Part shown: positions 46,754 to 55,133 of the stretch, in pieces
Numbering within the stretch: position 1 is the first letter of the stretch
How the letters are laid out: every line of letters starts with the position of its first letter
Assembly (NCBI GenBank): GCA_029249445.1
Contig: JAQWHI010000005.1
Span: 1-64,000 of the forward strand
Direction of reading: 5' to 3'
DNA length: 64,000 nucleotides
Origin: Crocinitomicaceae bacterium
GTDB lineage: Bacteria; Bacteroidota; Bacteroidia; Flavobacteriales_D; Crocinitomicaceae
Program-made: the position numbers and the translations under genes
Notes under the pieces: model-generated
What the model was told of the DNA's origin: nothing
What the model saw: the letters and a program-made list of their open reading frames with translations, nothing else
Database searches by the model: none

Positions 46754-47908
46754 ATGTCTGAAGGTATAAATCAAGTCAAAGAGCAACCAAAAGTTCGATT
46801 AAAATTTATCGATATGGCGCGTTCAATAGCAATATTGCTCATGCTCGAAGGACATTTTATTGACTCTTCCTTAATTATGGAGGCGAGAGATCCAAACAGT
46901 ATTGTTTTTTCAACTTGGTTGTTCATACGAAGCTTTACTGCAGCAATTTTTTTAACGGTGACAGGACTAATATTCGTTTATCTTTTAATAAAGAAACGTG
47001 AAGAAAGTTGGTTCTCTAATATTCGAATCAGAAAGGGATTTAAAAGGGTTGTTGAGTTGTTCTTTTGGGGGTATTTGGTTCAGTGGTATGCCTTCCATGT
47101 CCTCGAATGCATTGGAGTAGGTATACTTAGTATTCTTTTAATCTATGGAGTATATAAACTCGTTAAGGTCATTCCACTCTGGATCTATTTCCTGTGTGCG
47201 GGCATAGGAATTTTTGCGCTTTACCCATATGTGCAAACGCTCCCTCACAATATGGCAATTCCTGAAAGTATTTGGTATTCAGTCGTGAAACTATTTGATG
47301 ATAGTAGGACACCTGTACTTTGGTTTTCTTCAGTTCCATTCGTTGGATTTACAATGTTTGGTGCAATGTTCGGAGCACTGCTGCATGATTTTCATTTACA
47401 TGTTAAAAAGCTCATTTTTCCTGCTTTCGTCGCCATTGCTGGCATAATGTTATTCTTCTTTAATGGAGAAATTCTTGGTGGATTGGATGATTTATTCAAA
47501 TCGATCTATCCATCATACAACTATCGTTTAATAAATCTAAATTGGTTGTATGAGAGATTGGGCATGGTTCTAATGGTACTTAGCTTACTAATGTATATAG
47601 ACAAGATTTGGGGAGACCGAATTGGAGAAAAAAGTTTATTCATAAAAGTTGGACAAAACACCCTGACCATATATGTTCTTCATATGGTTTTATTATATGG
47701 CAGTATATTGGGAGTGGGATTGTATCCTTTCATTAACAAAATAAATGGCGTTCACCCACTAAACCCTTGGGAGGCAACTTTTGGTGCAGTTGTATTTATT
47801 GCATTTTTTCTGTTTCTAATTAAGCATATTGAATGGATCAAAAGAAAATTAAGCTTTGTGCTTACACCAATTAAGACGTTTTTCAACTTCATATTTTTAA
47901 TTCGTTAG
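46754..47908 (+). CDS. Multi-pass acyltransferase, HGSNAT/DUF1624-like (copy 2)
   Basis: This 384-aa paralogue of the preceding protein has signature LKFIDMARSIAILLMLEGHF, similar helix placement, and shared FHVLECIGVGI / FHVLQCIGLGI, KVGQNTLTIYVLH / AIGQNTLTVYIVH and LYGSILGVG / LYGAIFGIG segments. The strongest shared blocks are the N-terminus, the HVLxCIG helix and the GQNTLT helix, probably catalytic. It starts 53 bp after copy 1. Both genes are intact, so this is a duplication rather than a split gene. Confidence 0.75.
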   Translation: MSEGINQVKEQPKVRLKFIDMARSIAILLMLEGHFIDSSLIMEARDPNSIVFSTWLFIRSFTAAIFLTVTGLIFVYLLIKKREESWFSNIRIRKGFKRVVELFFWGYLVQWYAFHVLECIGVGILSILLIYGVYKLVKVIPLWIYFLCAGIGIFALYPYVQTLPHNMAIPESIWYSVVKLFDDSRTPVLWFSSVPFVGFTMFGAMFGALLHDFHLHVKKLIFPAFVAIAGIMLFFFNGEILGGLDDLFKSIYPSYNYRLINLNWLYERLGMVLMVLSLLMYIDKIWGDRIGEKSLFIKVGQNTLTIYVLHMVLLYGSILGVGLYPFINKINGVHPLNPWEATFGAVVFIAFFLFLIKHIEWIKRKLSFVLTPIKTFFNFIFLIR

Positions 47909-47991
47909 CGACTTGTAACTATCAAATTTTATCGATTAATTGTTGTAAATGAAGACGAAAACAATTCGAAAACGTCGTTTTTCATACTCAA

Positions 47992-48756
47992 TTATTTCAA
48001 AGGGTCCCCATAATTGGGCATCTTTTTGCATGCAAACTTCCGAAGCAATCTGGCCTTCCGCCTTGACATTTTTCCCGAGTACTTGTATGAGAAGTTCGTC
48101 GGAAATAGTGCTGAGTAAAATACAGATGCAATCAAATATGAGCCTGCAAAAGAGGGATGTCTTCCATCTTTAGCATAGAGTTCTATCTTTGGAATTTCCA
48201 AACGAAAATCATACCAAATTGTGCCCACTGGAATAACTAAAACATCAAATAATTTAGATACATACTCATACCCCAATCGAATAGAATCCGACATACTTTT
48301 ACTGGTACTCAACTCCTCTCGCTCGGCAAAGCCATTTTTATAACCCCAGGTCATGAACAACAGAACATTTGATGCTGGATTACTTTGATCAATAGAATCT
48401 AAGATTATTTGAAGATATGGGACTGACGCGGTATCAATAACATCTGGGCACTCTGCAAGTTCACGGCTAAAACCTTGCAAAATTATAAAGTCCCATTTTT
48501 TGCTTCTAATTGTTTCAAACAACTCCTCTCTCCTGCTGTGCATTTTAAAGGTATGGTTACTTTTTGCACTCATTTCTACATTTACGCTAACCCCTTCAGA
48601 ATGCGCTATTTTTTCAAAAATGCCGGGCATATTGTTCATGTGCGTATAACTATTCCCTATAAAAAGTGCATTCATACGAGGTTCGTCTCTATCCGAACCT
48701 ATCGAATTAAAAGAACACGAAAACAAAAAGGTAAGAAGAGTAATGCGGATCATCAT
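47992..48756 (-). CDS. SGNH-hydrolase-like secreted protein
   Basis: This 254-aa protein has a signal-like start (MMIRITLLTFLFSCSFNSIG; the Cys at residue 14 may be a lipobox). Block I is NALFIGNSYTHMNNMPG, with the catalytic Ser in GNSYT, and the C-terminal catalytic pair is DGRHPSFAGSYL. This matches SGNH/DUF4886-type esterases that deacylate lipids or glycans. Convergent with the acyltransferases, it may act on the same kind of acyl group, but that is inference. The start is 54 bp from the end of the HIT gene. Confidence 0.75.
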   Translation of the reverse strand: MMIRITLLTFLFSCSFNSIGSDRDEPRMNALFIGNSYTHMNNMPGIFEKIAHSEGVSVNVEMSAKSNHTFKMHSRREELFETIRSKKWDFIILQGFSRELAECPDVIDTASVPYLQIILDSIDQSNPASNVLLFMTWGYKNGFAEREELSTSKSMSDSIRLGYEYVSKLFDVLVIPVGTIWYDFRLEIPKIELYAKDGRHPSFAGSYLIASVFYSALFPTNFSYKYSGKMSRRKARLLRKFACKKMPNYGDPLK

Positions 48757-48810
48757 AGCTTAAATAACGGTAAAACTGACTGAAAAATTATGCCGATGCA
48801 CAATTAAGTC

Positions 48811-49200
48811 TTAGGCATTTCGAATATCAGAGGCGATTTTCATCAATTCATCCGACGAGAGTGCGCATTTCTCCTGCATGAAATTCATATCCTGAAGATC
48901 ATTAATCGGAATTAAATGAATGTGCGCGTGAGGTACTTCTAATCCAATTACAGACAATCCAACTCGATTGCAGGGAAATGTAGCACGAATTTTCTTTGAT
49001 ACGTGTTTCGAAAAAACAATCATTTCCGCCAATAATTCATCGTCCAGATCAAAAATATAGTCAACCTCGATTTTTGGAATTACAAGTGTATGTCCCTTTC
49101 TTAAGGGCATAATATCAAGAAAAGCCAAAAATTTTTCGCTCTCTGCGATCTTATGACAAGGAATCTCACCTGTAACTATTTTGGAAAAAAGAGAAGCCAT
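48811..49200 (-). CDS. HIT family nucleotide hydrolase
   Basis: This 129-aa protein has the histidine triad HAHIHLIPI and FSKIVTGEIPCHKIAE at its start, typical of small bacterial HIT proteins that hydrolyse adenosine phosphoramidates or dinucleotides. Its ATG overlaps the greA stop by one base, giving coupled translation. Confidence 0.93.
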   Translation of the reverse strand: MASLFSKIVTGEIPCHKIAESEKFLAFLDIMPLRKGHTLVIPKIEVDYIFDLDDELLAEMIVFSKHVSKKIRATFPCNRVGLSVIGLEVPHAHIHLIPINDLQDMNFMQEKCALSSDELMKIASDIRNA

Positions 49201-49673
49201 TACCTTGTTATTTCAAGAACTTCAAACTTCATCGTACCATTTGGTGTAATAATATCTGCAATCTCACCAACAGATTTGCCAAGTAGTCCTTTTCCAAAAG
49301 GTGAATCAATACTAATTTTTTTCGCCTTTAGATCCGCCTCATTCTCAGCAACAATTGTAAATGTCATTTCCTGACCGTTAGCCATATTTTTAATTTTCGC
49401 CGTTGATAGGATATACACTTTAGTAGGATCAATTTCAGAATCATCAATCACACGACCATTTGCGATAACATTTTTAAGTTTTGCAATTTTCGTTTCGAGA
49501 ATTCCTTGTGCTTCCTTGGCAGCATCATATTCTGCATTTTCAGACAAATCTCCTTTATCAATAGCTTCTCCAATTTGAGCAGAAATTGCAGGACGTTGTA
49601 CGTTCTCCATTTCATAGAGTTCATCTTTAAGCTTTTTCAGTCCTTCAGCTGTATAGTATGTTAATTCAGACAT
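49200..49673 (-). CDS. greA: Transcription elongation factor GreA
   Basis: GreA rescues backtracked RNA polymerase by stimulating transcript cleavage. From the ATG at 49673 (MSELTYYTAEGLKKLKDELY) the protein is 157 aa, the standard length. An in-frame ATG at 49709 adds 12 hydrophobic residues and lies on the terminator hairpin, so it is rejected. The N-terminal coiled coil with GDLSENAEYDAAKEAQG (acidic tip) and the C-terminal FKBP-like domain with ISIDSPFGKGLLGK are present. Confidence 0.96.
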   Translation of the reverse strand: MSELTYYTAEGLKKLKDELYEMENVQRPAISAQIGEAIDKGDLSENAEYDAAKEAQGILETKIAKLKNVIANGRVIDDSEIDPTKVYILSTAKIKNMANGQEMTFTIVAENEADLKAKKISIDSPFGKGLLGKSVGEIADIITPNGTMKFEVLEITR

Positions 49674-49697
49674 AGTAATGGGTATTATAACAAAAAC

Positions 49698-49722
49698 AAG
49701 AGAGCCCATAATGGACTCTCTT
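49698..49722 (-). terminator. Terminator of the TonB/1424-aa/PorV transcript
   Basis: A 10-bp stem with one mismatch (AAGAGAGCCC / GGACTCTCTT, 5-nt loop) is followed on the minus strand by TGTTTTTG. It lies 26 bp after the stop of the PorV-like gene. Confidence 0.8.
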
Positions 49723-49748
49723 ATTTAATAAATATAGTAAATTCTATT

Positions 49749-50816
49749 TTATTTCAGGTCGATTGTTGCTCCTATCGTGTGAATGACGCCGAATACTCCA
49801 GCAAAGCGAGTCGTATACTCAATGCCTAATGCATTTTTACTCTCACCAACCAAGGCATCAACAGAGAACCCTGCTGTTGGACCAACCAAAGCATTTGATC
49901 TGTTTTCAGCAGAGAATAGATTTTTTTCATAAACAAAACCACCTCGCAAACTAAATGCCAATTTTTCAGTGGTCATTTTGTAATCTGCTCCGATACGATA
50001 CTGATCGCTTGAAAACGAGTTGGCAGTAAATCCAAGTGCTACACCAAGCTTATTGTTTTCGTCAAAGATAAAGTCATACGAACCACCAATAGAGAGTAAC
50101 GATGGCATTTCATATGTTGCAGATCGCTGCTCAAGTGTAGCCAACACATCTGTTGATACATAATTGATTTGATTGGCAAGACCATCGCCTTTGTATTTCA
50201 TCACAGGGCCTATGTTCTTTAGAGTAATACCAAATTTAATTTGATCTTGCTCACCAGTAACATAACGAATCCCGGCATCAATCGCCACACCATTTGCCTT
50301 TAAGTTCGAAATGCTTTCAGAGATAACTTTGAAGTTAATTCCTCCATAAATCGACTGAGAGAATGATCTTGCATACCCTAAATTAAAGACATTTGCTCGA
50401 GGTGAAAAGAAACCGATATTTCCTTCTGGATTCGCTACTGTTGTAATTTGAATGTCACCAAAATTCATTGATTGGACACTCACCGCAATAACATCGTTTT
50501 CAGATACACGTTGAGCAATACCTGCAGAATTAAAAGCAATACCTGCATTGCCCATCCAATTACTGTAATTGAACTTCAACTCTGTATTCTCAGTAAAAGC
50601 CAAACCTGCAATATTTGTAAATGTAGCTTCCAATCCGTTCGAACTAGCAATACTTGCGTCACCAAGAGCTGAGCTTCGTGCCCATGGATTTACAAGCAAA
50701 TGAGATGCTCCAGCCGATCCAACACGGTCTTCGTTTCCTGCATTTACAGCGAGGCTTGTCACTACAGCAACACCTACGATTAATGCACTTTTTATTTTAA
50801 TCATTGAATTTTTCAT
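49749..50816 (-). CDS. PorV/PorQ family outer-membrane protein
   Basis: The protein is about 355 aa from the ATG at 50816; in-frame ATGs at 50834 and 50804 are alternatives. A signal peptide (ALIVGVAVVTSLAVNAG) precedes the PorV-like start (GASHLLVNPWARSSALGDAS, then ATFTNIAGLAF) and a FadL-like barrel. PorV shuttles T9SS cargo from translocon to sortase. This copy is last in a three-gene run behind a large type A-like cargo, 20 bp after its stop, so it may be a dedicated paralogue rather than the housekeeping PorV. Confidence 0.85.
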   Translation of the reverse strand: MKNSMIKIKSALIVGVAVVTSLAVNAGNEDRVGSAGASHLLVNPWARSSALGDASIASSNGLEATFTNIAGLAFTENTELKFNYSNWMGNAGIAFNSAGIAQRVSENDVIAVSVQSMNFGDIQITTVANPEGNIGFFSPRANVFNLGYARSFSQSIYGGINFKVISESISNLKANGVAIDAGIRYVTGEQDQIKFGITLKNIGPVMKYKGDGLANQINYVSTDVLATLEQRSATYEMPSLLSIGGSYDFIFDENNKLGVALGFTANSFSSDQYRIGADYKMTTEKLAFSLRGGFVYEKNLFSAENRSNALVGPTAGFSVDALVGESKNALGIEYTTRFAGVFGVIHTIGATIDLK

Positions 50817-50836
50817 TTCAATTCTATTTAGCATTA

Positions 50837-53800
50837 TTAAATACCTTGTAAATCAATCTGACGCATACCGCCGAAGAATTTAACCACTTTCTCTAAAGGT
50901 TCGCTTCCATCCACACTAGGAACTGAAACGTGAATTAAATAAACACCACCAGCAATTGGAATTCCTTTGTGGTTATTCAAATCCCAATCTAAGGATGTTA
51001 CAGCATTGTCTTTCTGAAATGTTCTAACCAATTTCCCATTGACGCTGTAAATCTTAACAGTACACCTTTCTGGTAAGTTGGTTATTTTAACTTTCGTATC
51101 CAATCGATTTCTTTCGTACTCCGAATATGCGTAATACGGATTTGGAACCACATTGATTAAATCAAGTACGTTCACCAATTGATCTTGGCTTCCAGTTTGA
51201 GTAGCAATATCTGCCATGTCCCATGAATACATCGGTTTACCATCATTACGACCTGTCGCAACGAAATCTTTGTACTCTTTACTCACTCTCAAACTTATTT
51301 TAACATCTGATGGCAAGTTTTCAGGATCTACGTCATAACCAGGATTTGCAAGGGGATAAGCAACCCAACTCATACTGCTATACGTATAACGTTTTTGAGT
51401 AGCGTTGTTTGACTCTATCAACAACATGTCTTGATACAACTGATTGCCTGACAATTGGTCTGAAATACCTTTGACATACTCTGGATGATCGTATCCTACA
51501 ATATAATTATTGATTGATTTATTTTTGTAGCTGAAGATATATACTGGGTGCATGCCTCCCATCAATGGATTACCACTGGCATCAACAGCTTGATCTGTTG
51601 GATTCCAAATCATATCTGCACCGTTTTCAGATACCAAAAATGAATTCTCTCCAAACGCCATATAAAGACGTGCACCTGATTCAATATCAATCGCATATCC
51701 AGGGAACCAACCCATTCCAGTGCCGGATCCATCGGGATTTCCTTCTTTATTTACAGAAGGGCTTGCTCTCATGGCTCCCGGCTCAGCACCTTCCACGTTC
51801 AACGCTGAACTCCTGCCCAACTCAATTACCGGACATCTCGTCCACTTCGACTTGTCGGATGTCAGCACAATATCAACACTTGGAACAAAACTAATAGATG
51901 CTCCATTTTTCGCCGATGTCGGAACAGGATAGTTGTAATATGCAAGTGGCATATAACTCGCCTCGTAACCAACTAGCTTGTGCGGAGCAATCCCTCCACC
52001 AAGAATTGAAGACCAGTTTTTATCAGCATCTGCAAAGTTACCTGCACTCCAATCTCTGTAATTACATGGATCTAAGTAATCTCTGTAAGTTGGTTCTGCA
52101 GGATCAAGACAATCAGACGGATCACCACCAAAGTCCTCAGTAGTGTAGGTTCCCGAACGAATCCAATTCGTCGGATAAAAGGCATCATTATCTGGCACAA
52201 CGCCCAACCACTGCTTCGAACTATCAGCGTAATCAATCGATGCACTGATCAACTGTGTTGTGTTCGCCTCTGTTCCACCGCCTGCTCCAGAAGGGAGAAA
52301 ATATTTCGATTGGTTAATCTCTACTGATATTCCCCATTCAGGTATGATTTGCTCGTTCTTTGAGGCGATAGATCGATCTGAAGTGACGGAATCTGTTGGA
52401 ACAGCATCTCCCTCGTTATCATATCTATAAATCACCCATGACGCAGTATCAGCTCCATTGCTAACTGAAGTATTGTAATTTCTAAATAAACACTCAAAGT
52501 ATCCATCCTTTACATTCAAAGGATCTACTACTTTTACATTGATAGGACCACTTCCATAGTCGTAGGAAGGTGTTTCCATAAATCCATTTTCCAAAATATA
52601 GTCTTTGGATGCCTGCGTCAATTCGAGAGCACGGTTACCGTTTCCAACACCATCTAGTCTTTTAATGATTGGACTTGAACCATATCCGATATTTTGAGCA
52701 GTACCATCCGCCTCTGGAGAAGGATTGTGAGGCACACCAGAAACTGCAGTAATTGCAGAACCATCAAAACTCAAACGTGATGAAATGTATGGAATCTTCT
52801 GTCCTCCAATTGCAAGCGGATCGTTTGGATCATAAAGATTTGGAAGACCTGTCGCTAAACTCGCCATATCATTATATGCATAGGCGATAGCAATGTAATA
52901 GTACGTTTTGTGATTTACCAACGCCTTATCACCTTGAGCAAACTCATCTTCTTGCATCAAGAATGAGTGCTTGATACCCGTGTTCTCACCATCCACTTTC
53001 TCAACCGGAATAGAGAACCCAAGTGCCTCATCAAATTCAAAATTGATCAAACGATCAATTCCATTTTCGATATCACATTGAGCAACCAATCGCGCCTTAG
53101 ATGCATCAGTAATGTCGGAAACACCAGCAATGTCGTCTATCATTTGATAAATTTGGTAACCTTCAAACTTATAGAATCTATCTACACCTGGATCAGTGAT
53201 ATTAATCTCATCTTGTTCACGATACGCTTCTTCATAGTTGTTCGATGAAATCGGATTGTCTAGCGTTAAAACCAATTGGTTTTCAAGCTCTTGAATTGTT
53301 AATCTTGGTGCAGCTGGCGGATCTAGTATTTTGAAACATGCATCAAACAAAGCTTGTGCTTTGGTATCGGCCTTTCTCATAGCTTCTACAGAAGAGAATG
53401 GATCTCCATCCGCTCCACGACCGTATACAATACCTACGGTAATATTATTAATTGCACCGGGTCTCAATGTAAATGGACCAGCAGATTGCACAAAACGCCT
53501 ATCACCAGGAGGATTCGCAGTCGCTCCACCACCAGGATTTGATTCACTCCATTCAAAGCCAAGGTCAATTCCTGCGGTTGCCCAATTTAATGGATCGGAA
53601 TCCCCAGGGAACATGTAATCAGAAGGGGTCGTTGTTGCTCCAGTTGAACCAATATGACCAGCTCCTCCAAAGACCATTTCTTGACCATTTGCCCAAGATC
53701 CACTCATAAAATTATAGAATTGAGCTGCAGATTGTGGATCTGAATATGGAAAAGAAGCCGTAGATGTATAGTAAGTAAAGCGGCGCATACCGAAACGTTC

Positions 53801-55111
53801 ATTGTCAATGATCTGATCTGAATATCCAACTCCAATTCCTCTGTAAACGATACCAGTATCCGCAATTGCATCAACCACAGATGGTGCAACGTAGTCTCCC
53901 AAAATTGAATCGAAGACTGGACCAATATTATCTCTACCGTCAGCATCTTGATATGGTCCTTCGAAGAAATCACAACCAATTGCAGGAGGATTTTCACCGT
54001 AACCTTGATTACCTCCAGACGTTTCATCAAGAGCATCACCATTGTATGTATACCCTAAACCTCTTGACACGTCACAACCAACGTAATCATCAGAATAGTT
54101 TCCGATATCGCAGTCCAAATACTGCGAGAAGTAGGTGTCGTAAAGTGTTTGAGTACCACGATTGATCATTTCATAATTGTAGAAAGTCATACGGTTTACT
54201 TCATCATTAGTAGCAAAAGCAAAAGCTTGAGCACGAATCTCCATACCTATTGGCTCACCGTTTGTTTCAGTATGGATATTCCCTTTATCATTAAACACCC
54301 ACCAATGCGTTTCATCACCGAATAACGAAACCCGACGATCAAAACCACACGTAATGTCATCACGATCTAATATATCATCATACCATGGAATATCTCCTTG
54401 CGTTGGATCATAACTTCCACTTTCATCATAGTCATAGAACGGAGCCAACCAATAATCTTGCCCTAGGTCAACACGCCCATGAGCAGGCCAACCATTAATT
54501 CTTGACAATACCTCATCAGACGGCTCTGGAACCTCTTCAGTCGAAAGTCCATTTTCAAACTCCCACCATAAGGTATAAGCAATTACCTCCGCCTTACGAA
54601 TTGTATAGAATCGGTCAAAATACAAACACTGATCTGGATCAATATTCGCTTCACCATAATCTCGTATAATATCATCACCCACTGGATCCTCCGGGTCATA
54701 GGTACCTGTTCCAGGTGTAATAGTTAAAGGACCTGGCCAAAAATCATTTCCCTGACGGTATCTTAAAGCAGCAAGTTTCAGTTGGCCGTTAATGTCCGTT
54801 CCACCCATCCAAAGAGCACCAGCGTAAATTGCAAAAAGATTATCTCCTCCAACCTCATAGGCTGCAACACCTTCTTGACGGTTTTGGAACATACTTCCTC
54901 CCTGCTCAATAAATGCTTTAACCTCGTTAAACTTCATCGTAATACTCGCGGTTGCTGGAGCACAATTCGCTCCTTTGGCATTCAGCGTAGCTGATGAAGA
55001 TCCGCCGTTTCCATTGATCGGTTTATCCCCTTCCTTGATGTAGGATAGTGCATCATTAGACGAAAACACTGTCGTTGCGCCTAGTATTATTGCTATTAGT
55101 TGTTTTTTCAT
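50837..55111 (-). CDS. Very large secreted protein with FlgD-like/type A-like C-terminus (1424 aa)
   Basis: A signal peptide (MKKQLIAIILGATTVFSSN) precedes a very long region rich in Asp, Gly, Tyr and Asn with no family I can name. The N-terminal part has FAIYAGALWMGGTDINGQLK and repeated DxDxDG-like calcium-type loops (DYDESGSYDPTQGDIPWYDD). The C-terminal 100 residues (VVPNPYYAYSEYERN, VKIYSVNGKLVRTF, GGVYLIHV) match FlgD-like/type A sorting domains, but after the usual final strand there is an extra end (KFFGGMRQIDLQGI). It is predicted to be on the surface. It sits 22 bp after the TonB receptor and before a PorV paralogue. Confidence 0.8.
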   Translation of the reverse strand: MKKQLIAIILGATTVFSSNDALSYIKEGDKPINGNGGSSSATLNAKGANCAPATASITMKFNEVKAFIEQGGSMFQNRQEGVAAYEVGGDNLFAIYAGALWMGGTDINGQLKLAALRYRQGNDFWPGPLTITPGTGTYDPEDPVGDDIIRDYGEANIDPDQCLYFDRFYTIRKAEVIAYTLWWEFENGLSTEEVPEPSDEVLSRINGWPAHGRVDLGQDYWLAPFYDYDESGSYDPTQGDIPWYDDILDRDDITCGFDRRVSLFGDETHWWVFNDKGNIHTETNGEPIGMEIRAQAFAFATNDEVNRMTFYNYEMINRGTQTLYDTYFSQYLDCDIGNYSDDYVGCDVSRGLGYTYNGDALDETSGGNQGYGENPPAIGCDFFEGPYQDADGRDNIGPVFDSILGDYVAPSVVDAIADTGIVYRGIGVGYSDQIIDNERFGMRRFTYYTSTASFPYSDPQSAAQFYNFMSGSWANGQEMVFGGAGHIGSTGATTTPSDYMFPGDSDPLNWATAGIDLGFEWSESNPGGGATANPPGDRRFVQSAGPFTLRPGAINNITVGIVYGRGADGDPFSSVEAMRKADTKAQALFDACFKILDPPAAPRLTIQELENQLVLTLDNPISSNNYEEAYREQDEINITDPGVDRFYKFEGYQIYQMIDDIAGVSDITDASKARLVAQCDIENGIDRLINFEFDEALGFSIPVEKVDGENTGIKHSFLMQEDEFAQGDKALVNHKTYYYIAIAYAYNDMASLATGLPNLYDPNDPLAIGGQKIPYISSRLSFDGSAITAVSGVPHNPSPEADGTAQNIGYGSSPIIKRLDGVGNGNRALELTQASKDYILENGFMETPSYDYGSGPINVKVVDPLNVKDGYFECLFRNYNTSVSNGADTASWVIYRYDNEGDAVPTDSVTSDRSIASKNEQIIPEWGISVEINQSKYFLPSGAGGGTEANTTQLISASIDYADSSKQWLGVVPDNDAFYPTNWIRSGTYTTEDFGGDPSDCLDPAEPTYRDYLDPCNYRDWSAGNFADADKNWSSILGGGIAPHKLVGYEASYMPLAYYNYPVPTSAKNGASISFVPSVDIVLTSDKSKWTRCPVIELGRSSALNVEGAEPGAMRASPSVNKEGNPDGSGTGMGWFPGYAIDIESGARLYMAFGENSFLVSENGADMIWNPTDQAVDASGNPLMGGMHPVYIFSYKNKSINNYIVGYDHPEYVKGISDQLSGNQLYQDMLLIESNNATQKRYTYSSMSWVAYPLANPGYDVDPENLPSDVKISLRVSKEYKDFVATGRNDGKPMYSWDMADIATQTGSQDQLVNVLDLINVVPNPYYAYSEYERNRLDTKVKITNLPERCTVKIYSVNGKLVRTFQKDNAVTSLDWDLNNHKGIPIAGGVYLIHVSVPSVDGSEPLEKVVKFFGGMRQIDLQGI

Positions 55112-55133
55112 AATATTAATTTCGAATTATGAA

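Noticed and set aside
45558-47908. Two acyltransferase genes read as a single split gene
   Set aside because: Each has its own N-terminal signature and full set of helices, so it is a tandem duplication.
47940-47985. Possible terminator after the acyltransferase genes
   Set aside because: Only a 4-bp GACG/CGTC pairing with a long loop; too weak to call.
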